A DNA stretch of 24,572 nucleotides from Entrophospora sp. SA101 (GCA_958430865.1 CAUDNR010004271.1:1-24572); one strand, 5' to 3'. Counted from the first letter of the stretch, positions 1 to 12,283 are shown. Numbers and translations are program-made. Notes: a model not told the origin generated them from the sequence alone.

Positions 1-370
1 CACTTCCATTTTGGTAATTGCTTGATTAACTTTGTAATAAGATACTCACCATTATTTCTTTAGCCACCAAGTTTTTTACCATGTCAAACATGCCAGGAAA
101 AAAAAAAGTTTAATTGGATGATAAATAATCCAACACCACTTGAAATTTTTCATTTTATTTCTATAAATATGGCAATTTCAAAATGTCATGAGAAGTGTTT
201 CTGATCATTAATCCCCCTTTTTGAATAGTCAAATATCCAAAATAATTATGAATATTCAAAATACATCAGATGACTTTTGGTAATGGATGGGATTTTGAAT
301 AGTCATGAGTATTTCAAATAATTATTAATATCATTATTTAAAAATTCCAAATTTGGAAAAGATCCCTGAC

Positions 371-450
371 TGTAATATTATGGGTCTGACATAAACTTAC
401 ACAAGTAGTGTAATAATTATGTAAATTTGCATCAGAAAAATTTCCTGATG
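371..450 (-). mobile_element. Truncated MITE-like element (copy A)
   Basis: This 80-bp piece is the reverse complement of one end of the element at 17684-17893: both carry TGTAATATTATGGG or its equivalent, AGTGTAATAATT, and the terminus CAGAAAAATTTCCTGATG. The other terminus is not found, so this is a truncated copy. It has no coding capacity. The family is named here only from copies inside this window. Confidence 0.6.
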
Positions 451-507
451 ATAAAAATATTGATAATCCATAATTATTGCCATAATCGCTTCCTCCAAAA
501 ACAATTA

Positions 508-742
508 TGGCAAACAACTATACTAATTCAGTAAGTGGATCTATATTTAATGATGCTTACTAATTCTTGCAATTCATAGAATTCGAGGAAAGAATGTCTG
601 ATGATGATGAGGGAGAAAAATCTGATGATGAAGTCTAGAAGATATAAATGTGGATGTGGAAGTATATAGTTTTGGTTCAACTTCCAAGCATATGTTGTAT
701 TCAAGCCAAAATTCAATGACAATGTTTCTGTTTTTGTAGGTG
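508..742 (+). pseudogene. Decayed coding relic, acidic protein, family unknown
   Basis: An ATG at 508 opens a frame reading MANNYTNSVSGSIFNDAY, then TAA, then an acidic segment ending SDDDEGEKSDDEV, then TAG and TAA. The reading continues in a shifted frame (DINVDVEVYSFGSTSKHM...) to a TAG near 740. The protein-like composition and several breaks suggest an old coding fragment, possibly the N-terminus of a transposon protein. I do not recognise the family. It lies just beyond the truncated MITE at 371-450. Confidence 0.35.
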
Positions 743-951
743 CATCCAATTAAAAATTAAATCAATAGTAACAGCAACATTGTTTTCATCATCTCAACCA
801 GAGACAAGAATAAAAGTAAATGATTTGAAGATCAAGTATAATTTTAATTGATTTGCAAGGAGCATGTTGTATTTTAAGTCAGTCCTTTTTCTTTATGTGG
901 GGTTGTCAAGTTTTCCAAAAGAAGAAATTAATAAGTTGTATTGGTCTATGA

Positions 952-1052
952 ATCACAATCGTCATATTCATGAATATTCATTAAGAGGTTTTTGGATGTT
1001 TTGATAAAGAATACCTTCCTTAATGAATATTCATGAATATGATGATTGTGAT
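952..1052. repeat. 34-bp inverted repeat (fold-back)
   Basis: Arms 952-985 and 1019-1052 are reverse complements with one mismatch (G at 961 against the position pairing with T), around a 33-nt loop. Each arm contains the palindrome ATATTCATGAATAT. No reading frame crosses it. It could be a small non-autonomous element or a transcribed hairpin. Confidence 0.85.
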
Positions 1053-2127
1053 CACTAGATCTGTCAAACAACTTCACATTTCTGGTACTAATCAACCTTC
1101 CTCTTTAATGTGGATGAATAACGAACAAGAGATATGTACCTCTGACATCAAATATTAAGCAGATGAGTCAGATTGGATGCTAAGCACTGGCACAAATGTT
1201 TCAAAAAATTTAAGAACTTACCCTAACAAAGTTCCATTTAAGAAGCATTTCTTCAGTAAGTGTAGATCATGCTAAACCAATTTTTTAAGCATGTTGTTGC
1301 AGTGTATTTTGGGATTATATATTAAGTGAGAAGACATCAAATTCAAAAAAATGAAATTGATCTGAAATGATAAATGATTTTAAAACAAGAAGAGGAAAGT
1401 TAAACTCTCTTTAATTTGATAGATTTAATAACAAAGGTTTGATTTGAATAGATTATTATTTTGATTAATTGTCTCAAGTCAATAAAAAATATTTATTGAA
1501 GTGGTGGTTTTTTGGTCATTGAATTTCTGCCAAAAGTTGAATATTTTGTTTTTGTATTTTCCTTTACATCAAGAATAATCTGAAATTAATGCAATGAGAA
1601 GATGCTTGGTTCTTTTTTACAAATATTTTCATGCATATTATAAAGTGTTTTCAATCTTGAATGACTATCAGTGAGTGAAGAGTAATTCATTCACAAATAT
1701 GTTGACTAAAGGTCTCCTGACTATACCATGAAACTGAAATTAAATTTCCAAAGTCAAAAATTACTTAGTAAAATCAATTTTGACCTTGTTTCAATCTAAC
1801 AGTTTGGTTTCATATATACTCCTTAAGAGTGTGACTTATCATATGACAAGTTTTTTTAATCTCCAAGATTTAATTCATGATCCACAAGTTAAGGAAAGGA
1901 TTTAATTAATACTGATCTGGGCAAATTTCATTAAATGTAAATTTATTTCTTTAATAACCACAATGGTAGCTACTGACTTTATTTATTTTTACTATATTTA
2001 TTTATAATAGAGGGAAATTTATGATATTAGCCTCAATAGGTTAATATACTATCACTGGTCAAAACAGCTTATTTAAACCAAGAATTATTGAGGCCTGTAA
2101 ATTGGTATCTGCAACTAAGAATTGCAA
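1053..2127. other. AT-rich stretch without a recognisable gene
   Basis: No frame of useful length was found on either strand. Short protein-like fragments occur near 1160-1240 (DESDWMLSTGTNVSKNL) and 1700-1720 (FTNMLTKGL). They faintly recall Ty1/copia polyprotein motifs but are too short and broken to call. Confidence 0.5.
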
Positions 2128-2316
2128 CATCAGGATTTTTTTCTGATGCGGATTTATGTGATTATTACAATATTTACATAAGTTTACAGTGGGCCCTGTA
2201 AAAATTATAGAATCATTACATCCAGTGTAAATATTACATAATTTTTATGCAAATATTACAATGTTGCATATTAAAATTTATGGACATAATATTACAGCAG
2301 GAAAAATTTTCTGATG
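2128..2316. mobile_element. MITE-like element, complete copy (copy B, 189 bp)
   Basis: It begins CATCAGGATTTTTTTCTGATG and ends AAAAATTTTCTGATG, giving terminal inverted repeats of about 15 bp. Its right half (about 2215-2316) is nearly identical to 17790-17893, including AGTGTAAATATTACATAA and TTAAAATTTATGGACATAA. The immediate flanks are AA on both sides, a possible 2-bp target duplication. It has no coding capacity, as expected for a non-autonomous DNA element. Confidence 0.8.
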
Positions 2317-2770
2317 AATTTGGGATGCTTCAACCTATATAGGTTGCAACTGGTTGGAGAATTTCAAATCAATTTCAGGTGACACCAACTTTAGAGGCAT
2401 GATTAAGCTCCTCACAAGCTGGCTCATATGGAGCCTTAGGCATGATAGATTTTAAATGTTAAATGTAAGCGTCCATTTTTCTGGTAACTTTATAATTATA
2501 ATTGAAACTATTGACTATTTTTTGGTAGGCTTGTAAAGTAGTAAAAATACAGATAATACATGTTTTGGGAGTTGCATGACCATTTAATAAAGCTCTTTCA
2601 ATGAAATATCTGCATGATTTTTAGCCAATAATATTTATTTTGATTTTAGACAAAACAATTCTGGATTATGTAATTTTAGGAGCTATTTTAAATTAGAAAG
2701 ATAGCCAGCTAAAAACTCTGATTTTGAGTTATTCAACTAAATATCATTATTATTTTTTTTGGGTTAAGCC

Positions 2771-3426
2771 ACAGAGAACTGCCTAAGGCAGCTAAATCAA
2801 AAAAATGGAGTGATAAAGTTGACTTTGTTGCTGCAATGAGTGATGTTTTACTAAAAGAAGTGCTTGAAAACAACAGAGCAAATACAAAACATTTTTTACT
2901 CTGGAAATTCATATTATGGTAAAATATATAAAGATGATTGAGAAACTATTTCTAAGGCAAAAATCAACTTTTTGAATATATTAGGACACAAATATAATGT
3001 TTATAGAATTGACTGGAAAGCCAAGAACCTAATTATTAATAGAGCATTTAAAGCAGGAGTCAGAACATGAAAATTGTGAGTACTTTTTGGTGTTTCTCAT
3101 CTCCCATCTTGGATTACTTCAAGTAACAAAATTACTACAAGCTATCAACCAATTACCAACGATTGAAAAGATTGTTACTTTGTTGAGGTTATTTTAAATA
3201 TTGTACATATCTTTCATATCTTTTCAATAATGTGATGGTGTGCTTTTTGCTAATCCATCTGCAGAAAACAATTAATGTTGTTGAAGAAATCAGAAAAGTA
3301 GTTATTTTTGAAAAAGCCAGATTACACCATAATTGTAAAGACTCGAGACATAAAATGCCATATTCAATATGTGCTGTTGGAATAACTTCTAGAACAAAGA
3401 ATAACAATGTCTTGAAATACTTATGA
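2771..3426 (+). pseudogene. Frameshifted coding relic with in-frame TGA codons only
   Basis: Three consecutive frames give protein-like sequence. The first, 2771-2932, reads HRELPKAAKSKKWSDKVDF and on to FILW. The second runs from about 2900 to 3250 (SGNSYYGKIYKDD, KINFLNILGHKYNVYRIDW, VLFGVSHLPSWITSSN). The third ends LHHNCKDSRHKMPYSICAV at 3424-3426. In the middle frame, positions 2855-3250, the only stop codons are five TGAs (2939, 3068, 3077, 3164, 3233); there is no TAA or TAG until 3251. Reading TGA as Trp gives plausible contexts such as DDWETISKAK. The family is not recognised. It is most likely a dead mobile-element or duplicated gene fragment. Confidence 0.4.
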
Positions 3427-4911
3427 AAATAAATAGTGAATAAAATTGCTTTTTTCAAAAGTAAATTTAGTGAAAAAAACATATCCGTGGCTTATTAGTT
3501 TAGTTTTATTGATTTTGCTACTGGCTCTAGAAAAATGTAATCAATAGTAAATGTGCATTTAAAACAAAATCCAATTATTTTATATTGGTTTGTGATGTTA
3601 AATAATTTTGATCACTGAATTCCTTTGTGACATAATAATGTTCACTTTGTCTGGAGTATGTCCCAAATAATGCTGACTATTGCGCCGGTAAGTCCTACTG
3701 ACCTATTTATTCTAGAAAAGTAGCACTCGTAGCCTTGACATAGGGAATTAATATCAATATAATCTTTATTGGATGACCTTAAACATCACATCAATAGGTG
3801 AAAACTCAGTCAATGCATGATACAGTATATGAAAATGAATTGCAATTTATTGCTTTAAGCATTTGTTTCATTTTTACTGATCCTCTTGATGGAGATTATT
3901 TTGAGTGAACTGAAACGCTATCAGTAGACAATGAGAAAACTAAATAGTCGGTCACTTGATATGTAGATGCAATTAAAATGATGTTTTCAAAATGAGCTAA
4001 ATTATCTAGATATATATCACAGGCAGGTAGAAACTTGAAGACATGAAAATGTTCATTACATGACTGCTTCGCTTGCTTTACTCCTATCAACTTTGGGTTG
4101 TTTCGATTGATTTAAAATATCACCGATAGGTGAAAGTCCAAAGAATAATATATCGTGTATAATTAAAAAATGCGATGTTCGATTAAATATTCAACTCACG
4201 GAAATATTATTAAAAAGTCATAATATAAGCACGCGAGTACTATTTATCAATTCAGGATTAAAAAGTATTTTCTTCCAAAGAAAAATTACGAACAAAAATT
4301 GTTCCTTACAATGGTTTTTTATTTTCCTGCTTCCCAAAAAATTCAGTTTAGTGGAGCTCATAACAAAGAGGATATTTGCAAATTGCAGATTTCCGGTATT
4401 AAAAAAAAGTTCTTTTTGAAGATTTTCAAGAAATATGAAAAAATATACGTCGATATTATTATTATTATTATGCAGAAAATAAATACGTACGGGTTCTCAA
4501 AGTTTACATGTTGCACGTTTTATTTGACGCATCACGTATTTTTTAGTTATGCGTAGAAAAAAAATCTTGAATTTATAATTAAATTATAAAAATTATTAAA
4601 TTGACTATTGTAAGTTTTCGAAAAATCTAAAATAAAACTTACTAATCTCTTTTTAAACAATAAACTTTGTCATATCTCCTAAAGACTAAAGATGGTCAAG
4701 TTGTTTTCTACCGAGAAACTCTTATATTACAATTAATAAAATATTTTGGTGCTGTTTTCAGGAATAGAAAGGGTTTCTCCATAAAGTAGGAATGTTGAAG
4801 TTTTTATTAAGAATGCAATGACGCAGTATTTTACAGATAAAAAGTTCAAATGACAAAAATTTAATTAGTAAAGATTTTCAAAATTGAAATTTTTTTATTA
4901 ACATAATAATA
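3427..4911. promoter_or_regulatory. Intergenic region upstream of SMG9
   Basis: This AT-rich stretch contains short open frames on both strands (for example 3896-4090 on minus and 4299-4556 on plus) with no recognisable motif or splice context. The last few hundred bases presumably hold the SMG9 promoter and 5' leader, with A/T-rich sequence directly before the ATG at 4912. No specific promoter element can be defended. Confidence 0.3.
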
Positions 4912-7223
4912 ATGGCAAGAGGTGGATCAATTCGTGATTTGGATGAACTTATTGAAGATAATAGAGGGGGAAGATTATTTCGTGAAACAGCTGGAGAGGG
5001 TGGAAATAGTGGCGGGAGTGGTAATAATGGTAGCAGTCACTCTAAGATTGGAAGAAGAGAGCCTCGTTCACGTGGTGAAGGAAGAAGACGTGATAGGAAA
5101 TCAAAAGTACGAAGATTTGATTTTCTTACTATTTTGTCAATTGTAGATAAAATAAAAATAAAACAACCCACTTATTTTTAGGATTCTGTGGGACCGTTGA
5201 CAACTCCAACACCAGACAATTTACCAAAGGCCTTTTATCAAGCACCAGTTATCCTTGAGCGTAGGATTCAAAAAACTGAAGCAACAAGTTCAAAACAAGT
5301 AACTAAAGCTTTAGAAGAAATCACTTCACATACCACTGTTGCTCAGTCAGTTAATGATGATATATTTACAACCACACCAGCTACAACAACAACAACAACA
5401 GCAGCAGCAGCAACAACAACAACAACAAAAAATATTATTGATAGTAGTAACAATAATCATATTCGTAGAAATTCGTTAATTAATAATGGTTTACGTTTAG
5501 AGAGCAAAGTTCCATCAACAGCAGCAGCGACAACATCAACAACAGCAACAGCAACAGCAGCGGTTAAATCTTTTGATAAACCATTTATTAAGATGATTGA
5601 TGATCGAGGTTCATTTATTAATAATGATTTAATTATAAAGGTTTGTTAGAAAATGTATGTAGAATTAAAAGCACATAAATATTACAATATTACATTTAGA
5701 TTTAATTATTTAAATATAAATATGTGTGTATATAGATCTTAAGTGATCTTCCTGGTCATTTTGTTGTTGGTGTTTGTGGGCCTCAAGGTGTAGGAAAATC
5801 TACAATTATTTCATCTTTATGTGAAGATCCTCAAAATGTAATAACTTGCATTTTTAATATATATGTATATTGATATTATTTTTACACATTAATTAATATC
5901 ATTTTTATTTATTTTTATTATTAAATAATTATTATATAGGCTTTTCCTTCTCAAAGTATTGATTCATTAAATTTTGCTAGTCATGAAACTAATGGCATTG
6001 ATATTCATGTCACTCCTGAAAGAATTATACTTTTGGATGCTCAGGTAAATGAAAAAAAATTATTTATTTTGGTGAAAGGAAGGGTAAAAAAATAATTAAC
6101 TGACTTTTTATTTTTTAGCCAGTCTTTAGTTTTTCTATCCTTGAACAAACAATTAGAAACGATCAAATTCCTGATAACACATCACCTGAACTCTGGCTTG
6201 AAATTCAAGTAATCAATTATATGATATTGATAAAATTGATGATGATAAATAATAATAATAACATGCTATTTTTTTATTATATATATACACACACACATAT
6301 CTAGTCATTACAACTTTTAGTATTTTTATATTCAGTGTGCAATGTTTTAATAGTAGTCACTGAAAATATTGATTATACAATGTGGAATTATTTAAAAAAA
6401 GCCGAAATGTTGAAATATCGAATTCCGGAATTTCCATCAATTCCTTCTTTACCTTCCGCTGATATTGGTGCTGAATATTATCCTGATATTGGTAGATGTT
6501 TAAAAAGTGAAATATTATAAAATAAAGTTTTTAAATTGTTGTAATAATAATCATTATTATTATTTTTTTTAGCGTTGGTGTGTAATAAAACTTCTCCAAG
6601 TGATTTTACAACAACTAAGTATTCTTTGATTTGTGATATATTGGAAAATTTATTTCAGGAATCAAATTTGAAAATTTTTGGTAAAAAAAAAAATCCAACT
6701 AAAATAATAATATTATATACTTAAATCCATTATTTATTTTATTTTTTTAATAAAAATAGGAACTCTTTCATTATCAAAAACATTAACAATGTATAAAAGT
6801 TTAGAAGATAGGTCGTCACCAAATTTATTTCTTTTGCCCTATGAAAATAGTCCACTCCGTAGCAATATTATTAACAACAACAATAATGACAACAATGACA
6901 ATAGCAATAATAAATCAGAAATATTTGGTAGATTGAACTATCTGAGTGCACCAGAAACATTTTCTGTTCTGACTGAATCATTAAAAAATCAAATTTTTGA
7001 ATTGCCCAAAAGAAATGGTAAAAAAGGACAAGTTTCTGAAAGAGAATGGTAAAGATTTATCAAGGCAACTTATATATATATATATATATATACTTATTTT
7101 TATATTTATTGATACGTGGTTTTTTGAAGGTTTAGAAGTGCTTTTAAAGTTTGGGATATTGTTCGAAAGTCTGATTTTCTTACAGATTATGGAAAACTTG
7201 CACAAAAATTAAGAGAGATGTGA
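4912..7223 (+). CDS. SMG9: SMG9, nonsense-mediated mRNA decay factor (nine exons)
   Basis: SMG9 pairs with SMG8 to bind and restrain the SMG1 kinase, which phosphorylates UPF1 in nonsense-mediated decay. Exons inferred from GT..AG ends and frame are 4912-5106, 5182-5640, 5736-5837, 5940-6044, 6119-6208, 6305-6491, 6573-6680, 6760-7048 and 7130-7223. They total 1629 nt, or 542 residues; human SMG9 is about 520. The N-terminal 210 or so residues are Gly/Arg/Ser- then Thr/Ala/Asn-rich and probably disordered. The G-domain-like fold follows: Walker A GPQGVGKST at residues 233-241, a TSGID-like NGIDIHVTPERIILLDAQP strand with Asp 285, then SLQLLVFLYSVCNVLIVV. The guanine-specificity motif is degenerate (LVCNKTS), as usual for SMG9. 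The C-terminus EREWFRSAFKVWDIVRKS matches the family tail. It is convergent with the zinc-finger gene. I see no defects. Confidence 0.93.
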
Positions 7224-9350
7224 TTTGATTAGACACTTGCATATATAAATTTTATATAAAAATTGGTCAGGTAATGTAAAATTTAAATGTATATGTGTTT
7301 TTGTTTGTTTTAAAGGAATCAGATAAATTGTGAATCATGCAAAAATTGAATTACAAAATATTTCTTAGTCAAGTAAACAACACAGTATAGTAGTCATATA
7401 AATTTACACTTTACTTGGCATAAGACGTTACTTCAAAAGAATCAAAATTAAGAGTCAAAATAATAATAATAGGTAGTAATAGTAATAGCAATTATGATTA
7501 ATATTTTTATTTTATTAATTTATATTACTAATTATTGACTATTAATTTGATTTTTGGAATATTATAACTGTGCAAAGAAATTTTGTGAATTTTGAAAGAT
7601 CTTGATTAATTCAATCTGACTATTTTTCTTTTTTTTTCTAATAAAACTTTATCACCATTATTATTATTCAGAAATCCCAATCAGAAACTGACATCCTTTC
7701 AACATCTGACAATAGCCATTGAATTATTATTATTATTAGAAAGATAACTATCATAAAATTTAGAATAGTAATTATTATTTTGAAAGTTGTTGTTATTGTT
7801 GCACCAACACCGTAGAATTATTTGTGTGAATGTAACGTTGTTCATACATATGGAGCGTCGTCGCATTTGATTTAATAAATTGTAAAAATCTAATTCCAAG
7901 ATTCTTTAAATAGTTAAATAATATCATCAACGCCATTATTGTGATCAACAACAACATCGTCACTGCTTCGTATTATGTTCTATAAATATATAAAAGTAAA
8001 TAATACATAATTGTTGAGAAAAAGTAAACCAAAAAGAGAGGAAATGATCTTTTTTTGCACAGCCTGAGACAATTTATTACTAAATCAAAAATGGTTATAT
8101 AATAAATAAAACTGTCGTAGCGGAGAAAGAAACAATACACAGCCTATCTTAACGACTTTTAACGTGATAGTGATGGTAATAAATGGTAATGTAGTATAGT
8201 ATGGTAGTAAATGGTAATATTATTGTTAGTAACAGTAAACAGAGCAAGCATAACCTATCTGACCAGAATTAACTAGATACACCCAAGACACATGATTCTC
8301 ATAACTTTACAATCGTGATAATTTTTTTCAAAAGAAATAATAATAATGATTTCCTTTTTACCGTAAAGTTGCTACAGGAGTTACTATAGTTCCTAACAAT
8401 GAACTATTAATAAAGTTTTAAATAATCCCAATTATTATCCAAGATGGAAAATTCTTTTTTTAGATTCATTGAATAAAGCTTTTATTTAATATAAAAATAC
8501 TATTTTTGATGATTTATTATGATTTATATTTATTTTATTGATCTCATTGTCGTTGTCTTTATTTGTTGTTTTGCATTATTGTTTGTTGTATAAATAAAAA
8601 TGGACAAACAATTGTATGATGATACGTTTTATGGTAATTCGTTCTCTATGTTTAATTTTTTTCGTACAATTTAGTTAGCACTCACGATTTTTTTTTCCTT
8701 TTTAAGATTAAAATATTTTTGTACTATATATAAATTTTTGTTGTTTCTGGTTTTTATTAAAAAAATATTCGTAAAAAAAATGATAATTATCTTTTTTTTT
8801 TTTTTTTGGAAATAAAATCTAAAAAAAATAGTGATAAAAATAAATAGTGTAAAAAAAATTAAATGTAGTAGTAAGAAAAAAATAAACTATATACAAAAAA
8901 AAAAAAGTAAAAAATATAAATAAAAAAGGGGAAAAAAATTATAAATCAAATAAAGAACCAAAATATACAAAAAGAAAAAAATGTATATATTATATATAAA
9001 AAAAAATAAATATTTTTTAAGAACTTTTGACATTTAAATTTTATTAATTTACAAAAAAAAAAATTTTTTTTTTTGTCTAGTGAGAAAGAAAAAATTTTAA
9101 TTTACAAAAAAATTTGACAAGAGTCAAAAAATAAAAAAATATTTATAATTAAAAAAAAATGGTGAGAAAAATGTATTTTATGTTTGTTTATGGATTTTTT
9201 TTTGTTTTTCAGAAAGTTTTTCCTTTTTTTTTTTTTTTTTTGCAAGAATTTTATCATTTCACACCAACAGAATAATAATATAAAAATAAAATTTACAACT
9301 AAATAAACCCCCCAAAAATAAAATAATATAATAAAAAATTAACGTTATTT

Positions 9351-9398
9351 GATGATGATGATAATGACGATGATGATGATGATGATGATGATGATGAT
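9351..9398. repeat. (GAT)n microsatellite
   Basis: An interrupted GAT trinucleotide array lies about 90 bp beyond the stop codon of the zinc-finger gene, so probably in its 3' UTR. Confidence 0.9.
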
Positions 9399-9417
9399 AT
9401 GTATTTTATTTACACGT

Positions 9418-9476
9418 TTTCTTTCTTTCTTCTTTCTTTCTGTGTACTATTGTTCTTTCTTTCTTTGTTTGTTATT
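9418..9476. repeat. (TTTC)n pyrimidine-rich microsatellite
   Basis: TTTC/CTTT repeats run up to the 3' end of the zinc-finger CDS. On the transcribed minus strand this is a purine-rich GAAA tract. Confidence 0.85.
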
Positions 9477-9490
9477 CATTAATAAAGTTA

Positions 9491-11042
9491 TCATATGTTA
9501 TTAGATTTAAACAATTTTCCAATTGAAGAATTGTTATTATTGGCCATTGTTACTTGAGCACATTGAGCAGCATTATCACTTCTTAGATGTCTATTCAATG
9601 CGTCTAACCTGGCAAAAGCACGACCACAATTACCACAAACGTGTGGTTTAAGACCCAAATGTAATTTTTGATGACGCTTTAAATCATGTTGCCTTGCAAA
9701 AGCTCTGGGACACCCAGGATAAGTACAAATAAAAGGACGTTCATCCGTGTGAGTTCTAAGGTGAGACTTTAGATTGTATTGACGTGTAAAGGTTTTAGAA
9801 CAATGTTCATGGGGACAAGCAAATGGTGCAAGAGATTTAGATGATTTTCTTGGTTGTTTAGTTTTTGTTGTTTTCTGTGGTGTTGACGTTGAAGCAGGTG
9901 TTGGTATCGTTGATGATGATGATGATGGTAGCAACGGTGACAACGATGATGACGATGATGTAGACATGGCTGTTATTTGGGAAAAATCATCTTCGATTTG
10001 AATACGTTGTTGTGAAAACTCGCTTGGTAAAGATCTACGACGATTTAGTTGTTGTTGGAATGAAATTTCAGATTTTATGGGTGTTGTAGAAGAAATCCTA
10101 CGAAGAAAAATGGCATCGTCAAGTGATTTGCGTCGTACGGCGTCAGAAACAAAACTTTCAAAATTGAAGTAGTCTCTTGCATCAAATGTAAAAGCGTCTA
10201 AATCAAATAATTGGTGATGATCATCATTTTGTGATTGGTTAGATGTAAATTTTTCTTCTGATATTATTGAGTCAGGAGTTGGTGATAAAATATTAACATA
10301 TGATGGTTCTACAACATTATGCAAGGAAAAACAATCAGTCAACGGAGATAGCATTGGTGTACCTGGATTGATCGACAAAAAAAGGGGAAAGGTAGGGGAA
10401 TTGATATTATTAATAATCATCATCATCATCTGTATAATTAACTATTAATTATAACAACTTAATTAATCAAAATTCTTTACCTGTTGGAGAATAAGATGAT
10501 AAGGAATTTATAGATAAATCCTTCGTTAATGATAAAGCGATATTATAATCATGATCTAGAGGGCATCTGGAGGATTCTAATTTAATTGGTAGTGATGAAG
10601 GATGTTGGTGATGGTGGTGGTGATGATGGTGATCATTGTTACTGGTATTTGTGAAATCAGAAGGATGAGACGTAGAAGTAAAGGTTTCAGTAAGATCATT
10701 CAAATTGGAACATGATTCAGGAGGCGAAATTGGAGACAAATTATTGTTGTTTGTGTTATTGGTGGTGGTGGTGGTGGTGGCGGTGCTTGTGGTTATGGGA
10801 GTGGTTGCGGGAGCGTCAAATGCAAAAAATGGAGGAGGATAATAAAAATAATTTTCGTTTGTCATAGAAAGAGATTCGATGAATTGATTCTCGGGATAGT
10901 TGATATTGATGTTATCAGGATTGTAATAAGTCATAAATTTTCTTTGAATTTCTTCTGGAGAGTAGCTTGATTGTGGAATAGGACTTGGGCGACCAAGAGC
11001 TAAGACGGAACAAGCCCCAACTGTCTCTTTTAATTGTTTCAT
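9491..11042 (-). CDS. Crz1-like C2H2 zinc-finger transcription factor (two exons)
   Basis: Exon 1 is 11042-10481 and exon 2 is 10362-9491. The 118-nt intron has a GTAAAG donor and a CAG acceptor after a pyrimidine tract; joining them gives 1434 nt and 477 residues in one frame. A nearer CAG (before 10429) would hit a stop, so the ATG run at 10429 is intronic. Fingers lie at residues 370-392 (CPHEHC...HLRTH), 400-422 (CTYPGC...HQKLH) and 430-455 (CGNC...H...C, a CCHC variant). The signature FTRQYNLKSHLRTHTDERPF and the atypical third finger match the calcineurin-responsive Crz1 family. The N-terminus has Thr, Asn and His tracts (DHHHHHHHHQH) and several SP/TP sites. Three RRxS sites lie at residues 264-298, followed by QRIQIED at 306-312. 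It is probably a calcium or stress-responsive nuclear activator; orthology to Crz1 is inferred. Confidence 0.88.
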
Positions 11043-12237
11043 TATGATTAATATTATTCCGTTATGATTATTATTTTATTAAATAAATATTTTTTTGATT
11101 ATTAATTTTTTTATAATTTGTTTTCTTTGAACATAAAAATTAATTGAACATAAAAAAATTAATTTCTTTATAATTTTATCTTGAACATTAAAAATTATTT
11201 TTGTTGGGATTTTTTTTTTTTTATTATTATTATTGCATCAAATAAAAAATTTTTTTTTTCTGTATTCAACCTATTTATATTACTTTTTTTAAATTAAAGT
11301 AATATAATACAAAATTTTTTTCAACAGGTATTTTATTTGATAAATGTGATTTACCAAAAGAGACGATAATATTGTTTCAAACTTGTTTATTTATACAATT
11401 CTATTCTAAACTATTATGTGAAATTATTATGTTATACGAAAAACTGGGAAACTTAAATCATTATTAATTATTAAAAAAATTTATTTAAAAATTTATTTTG
11501 ATTATCAAAAAAAATTTTATTAAGTCTGTGTGAAAGTATTGAAAGTTGAAAGTGATAATATTTATGTGATTTTAATGAATTTTATGTGATTAACCATCGT
11601 CATCAACGGGCTTAGTCCACCAGCATTACTTTAAAAGTCAAAGGTGAGTTGTATTTTAAGTAGTCGTTATTAAACATTACTTCTTAGTGGGAATGTTCAT
11701 AAGCCTCTAAATTTTTTCTGTATAATTAAAACCTCACATTGTTGTTTATTTTTATCCCCACACCCTCCATCATCCACTTCATTATTTATCATCCATCTTG
11801 AAGATGTTGTTGATTGGTAATTTGTTGGTTAACTAAAAAAAGGAAATAGAAGTCAATTATCCAATTTAGATTTAATTGGGAAGGGGACAATCTAATTATT
11901 TCTAATGATAATCAGATCGAATTAATATTATTTTATTTTTGCAATCACACAATCACACGCGAGAATTTCTTTTCTTTAATAGTCAATCATTATCAGAGAG
12001 AAGTTAGTAAATATAGCATTAATCGTAATTTCTATAATTTGTATAAATTTGTCAATTTATGCTAACTAAATTAACTAAGCCATTAAAAAATTTTTACAGA
12101 TTAAAAAAATTTCAAGTTTCTTGTGTTATTATTGTCACTATGGATGGAAAATATCCGCTTGTAAAAATTATAAATAATTTACACTGCCATCCTCTTAACA
12201 ATTACGACCTTTAATACGAGGAATGATAATGATGATG

Positions 12238-12283
<46 letters not shown>

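Larger units (their letters stand above)
7224..9490. other. Convergent intergenic spacer with homopolymer tracts
   Basis: This holds the presumed 3' untranslated regions of SMG9 and of the zinc-finger gene. It is extremely A/T-rich, with long poly-A and poly-T runs between about 8700 and 9240. The one ORF of note (7699-7899, minus) is Asn-rich and derives from AAT/ATT repeats, with no sign of being a gene. No RNA gene was recognised. Confidence 0.5.

Noticed and set aside
1160..1730. Fragments resembling Ty1/copia motifs (DWMLSTGTNVSKN; FTNMLTKGL)
   Set aside because: Too short, in different frames, and lacking any integrase or reverse transcriptase core between them.
2332..2347. Perfect 16-bp palindrome CAACCTATATAGGTTG
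   Set aside because: It is short and AT-centred; such palindromes are expected by chance in a window this size, and no nearby gene uses it.
3232..3426. Independent small gene on the plus strand
   Set aside because: It continues the protein-like relic that begins near 2771 after a frameshift, so it is counted there.
4299..4556. 85-residue ORF upstream of SMG9
   Set aside because: It is low in motif content with an isoleucine run from an ATT repeat, and does not join SMG9 exon 1.
7699..7899. Asn-rich minus-strand ORF between the two convergent genes
   Set aside because: Its composition follows from AAT/ATT repeats and no conserved motif or splice context is seen.
10363..10429. Separate start of the zinc-finger protein at the ATG run at 10429
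   Set aside because: The 10429 ATG lies inside an intron that, once removed, fuses both halves into one 477-codon frame with canonical sites.
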